DNA of 64,000 nucleotides from Lacinutrix himadriensis (GCF_001418105.1 NZ_LIQI01000024.1:1-64000); one strand, 5' to 3'; numbered from the stretch's first letter, positions 39,115-49,623 are shown. Translations and numbers: made by a program. The notes: a model not told the origin generated them from the sequence alone.

Positions 39115-40563
39115 TTAATTATTTTCAGAATAACCAACAGGTTCACCAATTAAAGTGGTTTTTGTAGCGCTAATAATTTTTACGTTTACAAATTCACCAA
39201 CCTTATAAATATCTTTTGGGAACACACAAAGTAAGTTTTGGTCATTACGTCCAGACCAATCCTTGTTGCCTTTTCTAGCTTCTTTCTCAATTAAAACTTC
39301 TACGGTTTTTCCGATAAACGATTTTGTTTTATCAAAACTATGTTCTAATTGTAAATCGATAACTTCCTGTAAACGTCTTTTCTTAACGGCTAAAGGAATA
39401 TCATCATCCAGTTTACGCTCGGCCATAGTTCCTGGTCTTTCCGAATACGCAAACATATAACCAAAGGCATATCTTACTTCTTTCATTAAGCTTAATGTGT
39501 CTTGATGGTCTTCTTCAGTTTCTGTTGGGAAACCTGTAATCATATCTTGGCTAATGGTGCATTCCGGAAGGATGCGTTTGATATTGTTTATCAAATCAAT
39601 ATACTCTTCACGAGTATGCTGTCTGTTCATTTCCTTTAAAATGCGGTTGCTTCCACTTTGTACAGGTAGATGTATGTAGTTGCAAATGTTTTTGTATTTC
39701 GCCATAGTTTCTACCACATCTAGCGTCATGTCTTGCGGATTAGAAGTAGAAAAACGAATTCGCATTTTTGGTTGTGCTTGTGCGCATAATTCTAAAAGCT
39801 TCGAGAAGTTTACAGCAGTTGCCTTTTGCATATCTGTAGCCTTTACAAAATCTTTTTTTAATCCTCCACCATACCAAAGGTAACTATCTACGTTTTGTCC
39901 GAGTAACGTGATTTCCTTGTATCCTCTGCTCCATAAATCATTAATTTCTTCAATAATACTTTGGTGATCACGACTACGTTCTCTTCCTCTTGTAAAAGGA
40001 ACCACACAGAAGGTACACATATTATCACAACCACGTGTTATAGAAACAAAGGCAGTAACACCATTGGTGTTTAAACGCACTGGTGAAATATCACCATAGG
40101 TTTCTTCTTTAGATAAGATAACATTTATTGCATCTCTACCATCTTCTACTTCTGCAAGAAGGTTAGGAATGTCTTTGTATGCATCTGGACCAACAACAAG
40201 GTCTACAATTTTTTCTTCTTCTAGAAACTTGCTTTTTAAACGTTCTGCCATACAACCTAAAACACCCACTTTCATATTTGGGTTGGTATCGCGTTTTATG
40301 GCGTTGTATTTTTCTAAACGTTTCCTAACGGTTTGTTCCGCTTTATCTCTAATCGAGCAGGTATTCACCAAAACCAAATCGGCATCTTCTAGGTTTTGTG
40401 TGGTATTATATCCTTGGTCAGAAAGTATGGAAGCTACAATTTCACTATCGCTAAAATTCATAGCGCAGCCGTAACTTTCAATAAAAAGCTTTTTTTTGTT
40501 CCCTTCTTTATTTTCTATAACAAGATTTTCACCTTGTTTGTTTTCGTCTATTGTCTTTTCCAT
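39115..40563 (-). CDS. miaB: tRNA-2-methylthio-N6-dimethylallyladenosine synthase MiaB
   Basis: A 482-residue radical-SAM methylthiotransferase acting at A37 of tRNAs. The N-terminal UPF0004 domain has 'IESYGCAMNFSDSE', the radical-SAM motif is 'RGCDNMCTFCVVPFTRGRERSR' (CxxxCxxC), and a TRAM domain ends the protein. The order upstream of the sigma-54 activator is on the same strand. Confidence 0.95.
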   Translation of the reverse strand: MEKTIDENKQGENLVIENKEGNKKKLFIESYGCAMNFSDSEIVASILSDQGYNTTQNLEDADLVLVNTCSIRDKAEQTVRKRLEKYNAIKRDTNPNMKVGVLGCMAERLKSKFLEEEKIVDLVVGPDAYKDIPNLLAEVEDGRDAINVILSKEETYGDISPVRLNTNGVTAFVSITRGCDNMCTFCVVPFTRGRERSRDHQSIIEEINDLWSRGYKEITLLGQNVDSYLWYGGGLKKDFVKATDMQKATAVNFSKLLELCAQAQPKMRIRFSTSNPQDMTLDVVETMAKYKNICNYIHLPVQSGSNRILKEMNRQHTREEYIDLINNIKRILPECTISQDMITGFPTETEEDHQDTLSLMKEVRYAFGYMFAYSERPGTMAERKLDDDIPLAVKKRRLQEVIDLQLEHSFDKTKSFIGKTVEVLIEKEARKGNKDWSGRNDQNLLCVFPKDIYKVGEFVNVKIISATKTTLIGEPVGYSENN

Positions 40564-40571
40564 CTTTAGTG

Positions 40572-40612
40572 TTCCGTGAAAACGGAATATCGCATTTTCC
40601 GTAAAATCGGAA
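40572..40612. repeat. Two short TTCCG hairpins
   Basis: TTCCGTGAAAACGGAA (40572-40587) and TTTTCCGTAAAATCGGAA (40595-40612) in the 5' leader of miaB. They could affect miaB mRNA stability or translation. Confidence 0.5.
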
Positions 40613-40649
40613 GTCTGTTAATTGAAATTAATCTTGGTCAATAAGTATG

Positions 40650-40683
40650 CAAAGATACAAATATTTTAAGTAAAGTGACAAAG
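40650..40683 (-). promoter_or_regulatory. Promoter of miaB
   Basis: On the minus strand a -33 TTTG (40679-40683) and a -7 TATCTTTG (40650-40657) are 21 nt apart, a good match to the Bacteroidota housekeeping sigma consensus. The leader to the ATG is about 80 nt. Confidence 0.75.
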
Positions 40684-40689
40684 TGACAG

Positions 40690-41104
40690 TGTGTAAATTT
40701 TTCACAATTGCTGTTAGTAATTGTTCGTTTTGTAAGGGGTAGTCAAAATATAAATAAGATATTTTAGTAATTTGAAATAAAAAGGTAAAACCTAGTCTTG
40801 CTTTAGGAAATAAAAAAAAATAGCGAATTACTTTTGGGTTGGTAATGGTAAGTTCTCTTTTTGTATATATAAATAGGTGTGATTCTCTGTTTTATTGGTG
40901 TTTTTGAAACCATATATTTCTGTGTACTATATAATAAGGAGTCTGTTGGTTTCGATTATCAAGAAGAAAATAAGCAAATAAAAAATATTTAAAATAGTGT
41001 ATATATTGTGAAAAACCCTGTTAATTCGGGCTTTTTTAGAGTCTATTTTTAAGGAATTAACGTCTCGGGAAAGAATAAATTAGGAACGTGAATTTTTTTT
41101 CACA
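40690..41104. other. Non-coding gap between miaB and topA
   Basis: About 415 bp, AT-rich, without a credible ORF on either strand. A weak hairpin AACCC...GGGCTTTTTT lies at about 41014-41037 and could be a remnant terminator. Confidence 0.4.
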
Positions 41105-41112
41105 TACCTTTG
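41105..41112 (+). promoter_or_regulatory. -7 promoter box of topA
   Basis: TACCTTTG fits TAnnTTTG and is 20 bases upstream of the topA ATG. No clear -33 TTG is found at the expected distance. Confidence 0.55.
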
Positions 41113-41132
41113 CACTCTGAAAAAATAGAAAT

Positions 41133-43655
41133 ATGGCGAAGAATTTAGTTATAGTAGAGTCACCTGCGAAAGCAAAAACTATTGAAAAATTTCTTGGAAA
41201 GGATTTTAAAGTAGAGTCTAGTTTTGGACATATTGCAGATTTACCTTCTAAGGAATTAGGGGTAGATGTAGAAGGTGATTTTGACCCTAAATATGAAGTA
41301 TCTAAAGATAAAAAAGCAGTTGTAAAAAAACTGAAAGATTTAGCTAAAAAAGCAGACATGGTTTGGCTAGCTAGTGATGAAGATAGAGAAGGAGAAGCAA
41401 TTGCATGGCATTTAGCAGAAACGCTAAAGCTAGATAAAGAGAAGACGAAACGTATTGTTTTTCATGAGATTACTAAGACGGCTATTAAAAAGGCAATAGA
41501 GAATCCTAGAGATATCGATTACCATTTAGTAGATGCGCAACAAGCACGAAGAGTTTTAGATAGAATTGTAGGTTATGAACTTTCTCCAGTGTTATGGCGA
41601 AAAGTAAAAGGAGGTCTTTCTGCAGGACGTGTACAATCGGTTTCTGTGAGATTAATTGTAGAAAAAGAAAGAGAGATTACCAATTTTACTGCAGAAGCAT
41701 CCTATAGAATTGATGCAGAATTTTCAAATGAAGCAGGACAATCCTTTAAGGCGAAGCTTCCTAAGAATTTTGCAACAAAAAAAGAAGCCTATGCGTTTCT
41801 AGAAAGTAATGCAGATGCCAATTTTAAAGTTGCCGATCTTCAGAAAAAACCAGCAAAAAAATCACCAGCAGCACCTTTTACTACTTCTACATTACAACAA
41901 GAAGCAGCAAGAAAATTATATTTTTCAGTAAGTAAAACCATGAATATGGCGCAACGTCTATATGAAGCCGGTTTGATTACATATATGAGAACAGATAGTG
42001 TAAACTTATCTGACGAAGCAAAAAATGGCGCACAAGCAGAAATAGAATCTGCTTATGGAGAAAAATATAGCAAACCAAGAAATTATAAAGGAAAGTCTAA
42101 AGGTGCTCAAGAAGCGCATGAGGCGATTCGTCCTACTAATTTTGCAACGCACTCTGTGGATATAGACAGAGATCAAGCAAGATTATACGATTTAATTTGG
42201 AAGCGTGCTATTGCATCACAAATGAGTGAAGCGCAATTAGAACGTACCAATGTTAGAATAGAATCATCCACAAATAAAGAAACCTTTACAGCAAATGGGG
42301 AGGTTATTAAATTTGAAGGGTTTTTAAAAGTATACTTAGAAGGTACAGATGATGAAGATGTAGAGCAAGACGGTATGCTTCCAGCAATGAAAGTAAACGA
42401 GTCGCTTTTAAATAATTACATTACCGCAACAGAACGTTACACAAGACCACCAGCAAGATTTACAGAAGCTTCTTTAGTGAAGAAATTAGAAGAGCTTGGT
42501 ATTGGTAGACCGTCTACGTATGCACCAACAATTTCTACTATTCAAAATAGAAATTATGTAGAAAAAGGAGCGGTTGATGGCGTAGAACGCGATTATACAC
42601 AACTTACATTAACTAGCGGAAACGTGAAAGATGTAATGCTTACAGAAAAAGTAGGGTCGGATAAAGGAAAATTAGTGCCAACAGATATTGGTATCATTGT
42701 AACCGATTTTTTAGTAAATCATTTTGAAAGTATTTTAGATTATAATTTTACAGCTAAAGTAGAAAGTCAGTTTGATGATATAGCAGAAGGGAAGAAGGAT
42801 TGGAAAAAGATGATGAAATCTTTCTACAAAACCTTTCATCCAAAAGTAGAAGATGTACAAGAAAATGCCGAAAGAGAATCTGGAGAACGTATTTTAGGAA
42901 AAGATCCAAAGACAGGAAAACGCGTAAGTGTACGTTTAGGTAAATTTGGACCAATGGTGCAAATGGGAGAGCCTGACGATGAAGAAACACCAACTTATGC
43001 TAGTTTAAGTCCGGAGCAACAATTAGGGACTATTTCTTTTGAGGAAGCGATGGACTTGTTTCAGCTTCCTAAAAATTTAGGAACTTACGAAGATGAAGAA
43101 ATTCAAGTAAATAATGGTCGTTTTGGTCCTTATGTGAAGTTTGGAACCGCTTATGTTTCGCTACCAAAAGGAACCGATCCATTAACGGTAGAGTTAGACG
43201 ATGCTATTGTTTTAATTAAAGAAAAACAAAAAGCAGATGCTCCAATTTATCATTATCAAGATTTACCAGTACAAAAAGGAAAAGGTCGTTTTGGTCCATT
43301 TATAAAATGGAACGATATGTTTATTAACGTAAACAAAAAGTACGACTGGGATGATTTATCTGATACGGATATTGTAGAATTAATTGAAACAAAGATCCAG
43401 AAAGAAATTGATAAGGTTATTCATAACTGGGAAGATGAAGGTATTCGTGTAGAAAAAGCACGTTGGGGAAGATTCAATATATTACAAGGTAAAGTGAAAA
43501 TTGAATTACCTAAAACTACAGATGCTCCAGCTTTAACTTTAGAAGAAGTAAAAGGAATCATCGAACAAAATGCGCCTAAGAAGAAAGCGAAGAAAAAAGC
43601 TCCTGCAAAGAAAAAGGCACCTGCAAAGAAAAAAACAACAGCAAAAAAGAAATAA
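41133..43655 (+). CDS. topA: DNA topoisomerase I
   Basis: An 840-residue type IA topoisomerase that relaxes negative supercoils. TOPRIM 'LVIVESPAKAKTIEKFLG' at the start and 'DEDREGEAIAWHL'; the active-site Tyr is in 'LITYMRTDSVNLS'. I see no cysteine zinc ribbons in the C-terminal part; instead there are repeated topoisomerase C-terminal modules ('GKRVSVRLGKFGPMVQMG', 'NNGRFGPYVKFG', 'GKGRFGPFIKW') and a Lys/Ala-rich tail of about 27 residues, likely for DNA binding. Confidence 0.96.
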   Translation: MAKNLVIVESPAKAKTIEKFLGKDFKVESSFGHIADLPSKELGVDVEGDFDPKYEVSKDKKAVVKKLKDLAKKADMVWLASDEDREGEAIAWHLAETLKLDKEKTKRIVFHEITKTAIKKAIENPRDIDYHLVDAQQARRVLDRIVGYELSPVLWRKVKGGLSAGRVQSVSVRLIVEKEREITNFTAEASYRIDAEFSNEAGQSFKAKLPKNFATKKEAYAFLESNADANFKVADLQKKPAKKSPAAPFTTSTLQQEAARKLYFSVSKTMNMAQRLYEAGLITYMRTDSVNLSDEAKNGAQAEIESAYGEKYSKPRNYKGKSKGAQEAHEAIRPTNFATHSVDIDRDQARLYDLIWKRAIASQMSEAQLERTNVRIESSTNKETFTANGEVIKFEGFLKVYLEGTDDEDVEQDGMLPAMKVNESLLNNYITATERYTRPPARFTEASLVKKLEELGIGRPSTYAPTISTIQNRNYVEKGAVDGVERDYTQLTLTSGNVKDVMLTEKVGSDKGKLVPTDIGIIVTDFLVNHFESILDYNFTAKVESQFDDIAEGKKDWKKMMKSFYKTFHPKVEDVQENAERESGERILGKDPKTGKRVSVRLGKFGPMVQMGEPDDEETPTYASLSPEQQLGTISFEEAMDLFQLPKNLGTYEDEEIQVNNGRFGPYVKFGTAYVSLPKGTDPLTVELDDAIVLIKEKQKADAPIYHYQDLPVQKGKGRFGPFIKWNDMFINVNKKYDWDDLSDTDIVELIETKIQKEIDKVIHNWEDEGIRVEKARWGRFNILQGKVKIELPKTTDAPALTLEEVKGIIEQNAPKKKAKKKAPAKKKAPAKKKTTAKKK

Positions 43656-43663
43656 TATAATAC

Positions 43664-44830
43664 ATGAATTTTGATTTTCTTTCACCAGTTTCCGATTTAG
43701 TTTTAGCGCATAACGAGTTGTTACCTGTGCAGGCTTTAGGTAGAAAATTGAAAATACATTCTAAGCAACAGGGTGTTCCAGATTTAGATGGCGTACAGCT
43801 TGCTATATTAGGAGTTCTTGAAACTAGAAATGATGTTAATCATATAGGAGAGGATTTCAACTTAAACGAAATACGAAAATCCTTTTATGCCCTTTTTCCT
43901 GGAAGTTGGAATACAACTATTGCCGATTTAGGCGATATTAATAAAGGAGAATCTGTAGAAGATACTTATTTTGCTTTAAAGACTACCATTACCATTTTAG
44001 TTCAAAAAGGTATCATACCAATAATAATTGGAGGGAGTCAAGATTTAACATACGCCAATTATCGTGCTTATGACGATATTATACCAATGGTGAATATTGT
44101 TAATGTAGATGCTAAGTTTGATTTAGGGGATTCAGCAAAACCGATTAAGAATAACAGTTTTGTTGGTAAAATAATATTAGACCAACCTTTTAATCTGTTT
44201 AACTATTCTGCAATCGGGTATCAAACCTATTTCAATTCGCAAGAAGAAATAGATTTAATGGAGCGATTGTACTTTGATGCGTATCGCTTAGGTGAAGTTT
44301 CTAATGACATTACCGTTGTAGAACCTATAATGCGAGATGCGAATATTGTAAGTGTAGATTTAGGGTCTGTTAAATCATCTGAAGTTAGTTTAAACCAAAA
44401 AATGTCACCAAATGGTTTAGACGGAAAAGAAATCTGTGCTATTTCGCGTTATGCAGGAATAAGTAATAAGGTAACCTCTTTTGGTCTTTGGGAATATAAT
44501 CCTTCTAAAGATGATGAGATCACATCTATGTTAATCTCTCAAATTATTTGGTACTTTATAGAAGGTGTTAATTATAGAGTAAAAGATGATGATTTTAAAG
44601 ATGAAAATAATTATCAAAAGTTTATTACACTAATCGAAGATCAAGATTTAGTGTTTTATAAAAGTGTTAAAACTGGTAGATGGTGGATTGAAATACCTTT
44701 TTTAAATGAAATGAATAATAAATTAAAAAGACATACGTTATTACCATGCATGCATCAAGATTATGTGGATGCTTGTAACAATATAATACCAGAGAGATGG
44801 TACAAAGCATTTCAAAAGAATTGTGTATAA
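43664..44830 (+). CDS. Degenerate arginase/formimidoylglutamase-family protein
   Basis: A 388-residue protein of the arginase (ureohydrolase) fold, with the family motifs recognisable but altered: GGxH is 'GGSQDL' (His to Gln), DAHxD is 'DAKFD' (His to Lys), and SxDxD is 'SVDLGS' (second Asp to Gly). At least three Mn ligands are thus lost, so ureohydrolase activity is unlikely. It starts eight bases beyond topA and is about 165 bp upstream of gldK. That position next to gldKLMN recurs in flavobacteria, as I recall, which may point to a T9SS-related role. Confidence 0.8.
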   Translation: MNFDFLSPVSDLVLAHNELLPVQALGRKLKIHSKQQGVPDLDGVQLAILGVLETRNDVNHIGEDFNLNEIRKSFYALFPGSWNTTIADLGDINKGESVEDTYFALKTTITILVQKGIIPIIIGGSQDLTYANYRAYDDIIPMVNIVNVDAKFDLGDSAKPIKNNSFVGKIILDQPFNLFNYSAIGYQTYFNSQEEIDLMERLYFDAYRLGEVSNDITVVEPIMRDANIVSVDLGSVKSSEVSLNQKMSPNGLDGKEICAISRYAGISNKVTSFGLWEYNPSKDDEITSMLISQIIWYFIEGVNYRVKDDDFKDENNYQKFITLIEDQDLVFYKSVKTGRWWIEIPFLNEMNNKLKRHTLLPCMHQDYVDACNNIIPERWYKAFQKNCV

Positions 44831-44994
44831 ATAGAATAACGCAATTAAATCCATGTTTTGTCGTTTAAATGTTTTATTTTTACGACGAAGCGTAATTTTT
44901 TTTGACAAAAAAGTTGTTTTTTAAAAAATATATAAATATGTTTACGCTCTTAAATTTTGAGCATAGAATAATTAACCTCGAGTTTTCAATAAAT

Positions 44995-46359
44995 ATGAAG
45001 AATTTTCTTTTATTAACAGTAGTTTTAGCATTCCTTACAAGTTGTGGTTCTGGAGACAGAGGTCAGTTAGTAGGTGTTAAAGGAAAAAAATGGCATCCAG
45101 AAAAACCTTACGGAATGGAATTAATTCCTGGAGGAGCATTTATTATGGGTAAATCAGATGATGATTTAGCTGGAATTCAAGATGCGCCAACAAAAACGGT
45201 AACAGTAAGATCGTTCTATATGGACGCAACGGAAATCACAAATAGTGAGTATCGTAAATTTGTACAATGGGTTAGAGATTCTACTATTAGAACCAAACTT
45301 GCCATATTAGCAGATGAGGTAGGAGCAACTCCTGGAGATGGTGGTATTGGTGACTTTGCATTTAAAGATGCAGATCCTGAAAACATGAATGCTTACGAGC
45401 AGTACATGTATGACAACTACAGTGGAATGGGCGAAACTGGTTACGAAGGTAGAAAGTTAAATCACGATGTAGATTTACTTTTTGATACTTCAGAATATCC
45501 AGATGAGTACTATGTAGAAGTAATGGATACTATGTACTTACCTATAGAGGAGTCTTATAACGGACAACGTACTTGGGATGTTTCTAAGTTTAAATTTCAA
45601 TATACATACATGGATATTGAAAAAGCTGCAAAAGCTAGTAATAAAGGAAAAAGAAGATCTGAATTCTTAATTACAGAAGCTGTAGAGATTTATCCAGATA
45701 CAACTGCTTGGATTAGAGATTTTGCATATTCATATAACGAACCAATGCATAATGATTATTTCTGGCATGATGCTTATGGAGAATATCCAGTAGTAGGTAT
45801 TTCTTGGAAACAAGCAAAAGCTTTTTGTGAATGGAGAACTTTATATCACAATGCATACAGAAAAGAAAAAAATCAACATTTTGTAAATGAGTATAGATTA
45901 CCATCTGAAGCAGAATGGGAATATGCTGCAAGAGGAGGTTTACAAGGAGCAACTTTCCCTTGGGGAGGACCTTATCCTAAAAATGATAGAGGATGTTTCA
46001 TGGCAAACTTTAAACCTTTAAGAGGAGATTATGCTGCAGATCAAGCTTTATACACTGTAGAAGCGAAATCTTATGAGCCAAATGATTATAACTTATATAA
46101 TATGGCTGGAAACGTTTCAGAATGGGTAAGTGCATCTTACGATCCTGGTTCTTATGAGTATGTTTCTACAATTAACCCTAGTGTTAATGATGTAAACAAC
46201 CAAAGAAAAGTAGTTAGAGGAGGATCTTGGAAAGATGTTGCTTACTACCTACAAGTAAGTTCAAGAGATTATGAGTATGCAGATTCTGCAAGAAGTTATA
46301 TTGGCTTTAGAACTGTTCAAGATTACATGGGAACAGATGTAACAGCTAACGCTAGATAA
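44995..46359 (+). CDS. gldK: Gliding motility / T9SS lipoprotein GldK
   Basis: A 454-residue lipoprotein with a lipobox ending 'FLTSC' (Cys about 17) and a formylglycine-generating-enzyme-like (FGE-sulfatase) fold: 'MELIPGGAFIMGKSDDD', 'YRLPSEAEWEYAARGG', 'NMAGNVSEWV', 'VVRGGSWKD', 'SYIGFRTVQ'. It builds the outer-membrane ring of the T9SS with GldN. The ATG at 44995 gives the proper lipoprotein signal; an earlier in-frame TTG/ATG at 44902 adds a non-homologous leader. Confidence 0.95.
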   Translation: MKNFLLLTVVLAFLTSCGSGDRGQLVGVKGKKWHPEKPYGMELIPGGAFIMGKSDDDLAGIQDAPTKTVTVRSFYMDATEITNSEYRKFVQWVRDSTIRTKLAILADEVGATPGDGGIGDFAFKDADPENMNAYEQYMYDNYSGMGETGYEGRKLNHDVDLLFDTSEYPDEYYVEVMDTMYLPIEESYNGQRTWDVSKFKFQYTYMDIEKAAKASNKGKRRSEFLITEAVEIYPDTTAWIRDFAYSYNEPMHNDYFWHDAYGEYPVVGISWKQAKAFCEWRTLYHNAYRKEKNQHFVNEYRLPSEAEWEYAARGGLQGATFPWGGPYPKNDRGCFMANFKPLRGDYAADQALYTVEAKSYEPNDYNLYNMAGNVSEWVSASYDPGSYEYVSTINPSVNDVNNQRKVVRGGSWKDVAYYLQVSSRDYEYADSARSYIGFRTVQDYMGTDVTANAR

Positions 46360-46432
46360 TAAAAGATTAACCCAATTAGTAATATATTAACCAACTAAAG
46401 TAGAAATACTTATTTAAAAAAAACTAAAAATT

Positions 46433-47068
46433 ATGGCACAAAAAGGTAAAATCACAGTAACTAATATGATCTACGGATTAGGAGCAGCAATTGTAATCGT
46501 TGGAGCTTTATTTAAAATTCAGCACTGGCCTTATGGTTCTGAAATCCTAACTTTAGGTATGATTGTAGAAGCATTAGTATTTACATATTCAGCTTTTGAA
46601 AGACAATCAAGTGATTTAGACTGGTCTTTAGTTTATCCTGAATTATCAGGTGGTGCTTCATTAGGTGCTAAGAAATTAAAAGAAGAACCTAAAGATGCAG
46701 AAGGTTTACTTTCTAAAAAATTAGATAACTTATTAAAGGATGCTAAAATTGATGGTGAATTAATGGCAAGTTTAGGAGCAAGTATCAAAAATTTTGAAGG
46801 TGCTGCTAAAGGAATTTCTCCAACTGTAGATGGAATTCAAGCACAAAAGAAATATAGCGAAGAAATGTCTTTAGCTGCTGCACAAATGGAGTCTTTAAAT
46901 AGCCTTTATAAAGTACAAATGGATAGTGCAAGCAGACAAGCTAGTATTAATGAAGAAGCTGTTGAAAATGCAACTAAATTAAAAGAGCAAATGCAATCAT
47001 TAGCTTCAAACTTATCTTCTTTAAATGGAGTATATGGTGGAATGCTTTCTGCAATGAACAAAAACTAA
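46433..47068 (+). CDS. gldL: T9SS motor protein GldL
   Basis: A 211-residue protein with two N-terminal membrane helices (about 10-27 and 35-54, including 'KIQHWPYGSEILTLG') and a cytoplasmic coiled tail. GldL is the stator of the proton-driven GldLM motor; a membrane Glu in the second helix (near 'GMIVEALVF') is expected to be essential. Confidence 0.96.
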   Translation: MAQKGKITVTNMIYGLGAAIVIVGALFKIQHWPYGSEILTLGMIVEALVFTYSAFERQSSDLDWSLVYPELSGGASLGAKKLKEEPKDAEGLLSKKLDNLLKDAKIDGELMASLGASIKNFEGAAKGISPTVDGIQAQKKYSEEMSLAAAQMESLNSLYKVQMDSASRQASINEEAVENATKLKEQMQSLASNLSSLNGVYGGMLSAMNKN

Positions 47069-47115
47069 TTAGTTTTATTAACTAATATTTATTAACCAAT
47101 AAAAACTAATTAAAC

Positions 47116-48681
47116 ATGGCAGGAGGAAAAGCATCCGCAAGGCAGAAAATGATTAACTTGATGTATTTAGTATTCATCGCAATGATGGCTATGAATATGT
47201 CTAAAGAAGTACTTTCAGCATTTGGACTGATGGAAGCGAAATTCGCAGATTCTAACGAAGCTACTACAGATAGAAATGATAAGTTACTAGCTGCATTAGA
47301 AATTAAATCTGATGAAAATCCAAAGGAATTTAAAATACCTGCAGCAAGAGCTCAGGAAGTTAAAATTGCTTCAGATAAATTTTACAAGTATGTAGAATCT
47401 TTAAAGACTGATCTAGTAAAAGCAGGTCAATATAAATTAGATGAACAAGGGAAATTGCCTTTTGAAGCAATGGACAAAACAGACATCTTGGATGAAGCTT
47501 GGTTTACAGGAGATCGTTTAACTAAGAAAGGTCAAGAGGTAATGGATAATATTAATGCTTACAAAAAAGCGATTAATGATATTCTTGCTAAAGATGAAAG
47601 TTATAGAGGTAGAGCGCAAGCTTTTGCTAAAACGTTCAGTACAGAATCTGTACCTAATAAAGATGGAAAAAAGATTGATTGGTTAGCTTATAACTATCAA
47701 GGTTTTCCAGCAATTGCTTCTTATACGAAATTAACAGCAATGCAAAATGATATTAAAGTTACAGAATCAGATATGTTTAGTCTGTTTTTAGGAAACATTG
47801 TTTCTGAAGCTACAACTTTAAATAATTATAAAGCAATTGTATTGGCTGACAAGTCTGCGTTTTTTGCAGGTGAGAAATTTCAAGGTAGAGTAGTTATTGG
47901 TAAGTATGCAAATGTTGCACCTACTAAATTAACTGTTCAAGGAAATGAAGTAGACTTATCTAAAGCTATTGACTCAACAGGAGCTGCTACTTTAGACTTT
48001 AACGTTGGAAATGTTGGTGAGCACCAAATAGAAGGTAAATTTACTTTTATTGAGAATGGTAAGGAATTAGAAATTCCTATTGTTAATGCGAACTACGTAG
48101 TAGTACCAAGACCTAATTCTGCAACTATATCTGCAGATAAAATGAATGTTGTTTATCGTGGTGTAAGTAACCCTATGACTATTTCTTTTGCAGGTGTACC
48201 AGATAACAAAGTATCTGCTAGTGGAGCAGGTTTAAGTAAAGGTTCTGGAACAGGTAAATACAACATGGTACCAACAACTGGTAAAGAAGTAACTATTAAC
48301 GTTACAGCTAAACTAGACGACGGTACTCCAGCTTCAGATAGAAAAACATTCAGAATTAAAGATATTCCTAAGCCTTCTGGTCAAATGGCAGGTAAAACAG
48401 GACAATTTAGTTTACCAAGAAACAATGTGGAAATTGGTAGAGTAGAAGCTGTATTAGAAGACTTTGATTTCGATTTACCTTTAAAAGTAACATCATTTAA
48501 ATTTAAAGTACCTGGTTCACCAAGTGTTACTTGTCAAGGTAACAAACTTAACTCACAAGCTAAGTCTGCTTTACGTAAAGCAAAGCGTGGTTCTGATGTT
48601 CAAATATTTGATATTAAATCAAGTAGTAATGGACCAAGAATTAAGCCAGCAGCACCAATTATTATAGAGTTATCTAACTAA
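47116..48681 (+). CDS. gldM: T9SS motor protein GldM
   Basis: A 521-residue inner-membrane-anchored protein with one N-terminal helix ('INLMYLVFIAMMAMNMS') and a long periplasmic shaft of four domains that reaches the GldKN ring. 'GKASARQKMINLMYLV' is a GldM hallmark. Confidence 0.96.
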   Translation: MAGGKASARQKMINLMYLVFIAMMAMNMSKEVLSAFGLMEAKFADSNEATTDRNDKLLAALEIKSDENPKEFKIPAARAQEVKIASDKFYKYVESLKTDLVKAGQYKLDEQGKLPFEAMDKTDILDEAWFTGDRLTKKGQEVMDNINAYKKAINDILAKDESYRGRAQAFAKTFSTESVPNKDGKKIDWLAYNYQGFPAIASYTKLTAMQNDIKVTESDMFSLFLGNIVSEATTLNNYKAIVLADKSAFFAGEKFQGRVVIGKYANVAPTKLTVQGNEVDLSKAIDSTGAATLDFNVGNVGEHQIEGKFTFIENGKELEIPIVNANYVVVPRPNSATISADKMNVVYRGVSNPMTISFAGVPDNKVSASGAGLSKGSGTGKYNMVPTTGKEVTINVTAKLDDGTPASDRKTFRIKDIPKPSGQMAGKTGQFSLPRNNVEIGRVEAVLEDFDFDLPLKVTSFKFKVPGSPSVTCQGNKLNSQAKSALRKAKRGSDVQIFDIKSSSNGPRIKPAAPIIIELSN

Positions 48682-48723
48682 ACCAACTTTATAGTATTAT
48701 TAATTAAAATTAATTATTGTAAG

Positions 48724-49623
48724 ATGAATTATAAATCTTTTTTATTAACCATTTTTAGTGTAGCGCTAACAACTGCAGGTTTTTCGCAAGCGAATATTTT
48801 AAATGCGAAGACACCTCAAGAAATAGGAGTTAGAACCGAAGCACAAAAAGCTGTAGATAATGATAAACCATTAGAATACGGTTATGTAGATGATAGAGAC
48901 ATTATGTACTCTAAAATGACTTGGGAAAAAGTGGTTTTAGACGAGCGTGTAAACTTTCCTTTGTATTATCCTGTGGATACTAATAACATTGGAAGTAACA
49001 GACGTTCTCTATATGATGTTTTAACAAAAGCAATCAGAGAAGGTAAAATTGAAAATGTTTACGATGATTCTTATTTTACTGCAAAACGTAGCTTAAAAGA
49101 TTTAAAGGATATAACTTCTAAAGTAGATACTTTAGATATTGGTTATGATCAATTAAATGCAGATGGCTTTGTAGATGCAGAGTATATTACTAAAAGAGAA
49201 ATATCTTCTTACGATGTAAGCGCATATTTAATAAAAGGTCTTTGGTACTTTGATAAACGTCAAGGAGAACTTAAATTTAGATTATTAGGTCTTGCTCCAG
49301 CAGCAGCCGATGTAAACTTTATTGATAGTGATGACGAAGCAAATAAAGAACCAAACCCTTTATATTGGATATTCTTTCCAGATGCAAGAGATGTTTTACA
49401 TGAAGCAAAAGCATTCAATAATAAAAACAGTGCTGTACCATTTTCATTCGATCATATTTTAAATGCTAGACGTTTTAACGGTTACGTTTATAAAGAAGAA
49501 AACGTGTTTGGAGATAGAACAGTAGACGAGTATATTACTGAAAACGCTTTAATGCAACTATTAGAATCTGATAGAATTAAAGATAAAATCAGAAACTTTG
49601 AAATGGACATGTGGTCTTACTAA
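48724..49623 (+). CDS. gldN: Gliding motility / T9SS protein GldN
   Basis: A 299-residue periplasmic protein with a signal peptide (about 1-21), and GldN/PorN signatures ('WEKVVLDERVNFPLYYP', 'SYDVSAYLIKGLWYFDKRQGELKFRLLGLAP', 'WIFFPDARDVLHE'). Last gene of gldKLMN, followed by a terminator. Confidence 0.96.
   Translation: MNYKSFLLTIFSVALTTAGFSQANILNAKTPQEIGVRTEAQKAVDNDKPLEYGYVDDRDIMYSKMTWEKVVLDERVNFPLYYPVDTNNIGSNRRSLYDVLTKAIREGKIENVYDDSYFTAKRSLKDLKDITSKVDTLDIGYDQLNADGFVDAEYITKREISSYDVSAYLIKGLWYFDKRQGELKFRLLGLAPAAADVNFIDSDDEANKEPNPLYWIFFPDARDVLHEAKAFNNKNSAVPFSFDHILNARRFNGYVYKEENVFGDRTVDEYITENALMQLLESDRIKDKIRNFEMDMWSY

Noticed and set aside
40690..41104. A small gene between miaB and topA
   Set aside because: No frame of useful length with start, codon pattern or promoter was found; only a weak hairpin near 41014-41037.
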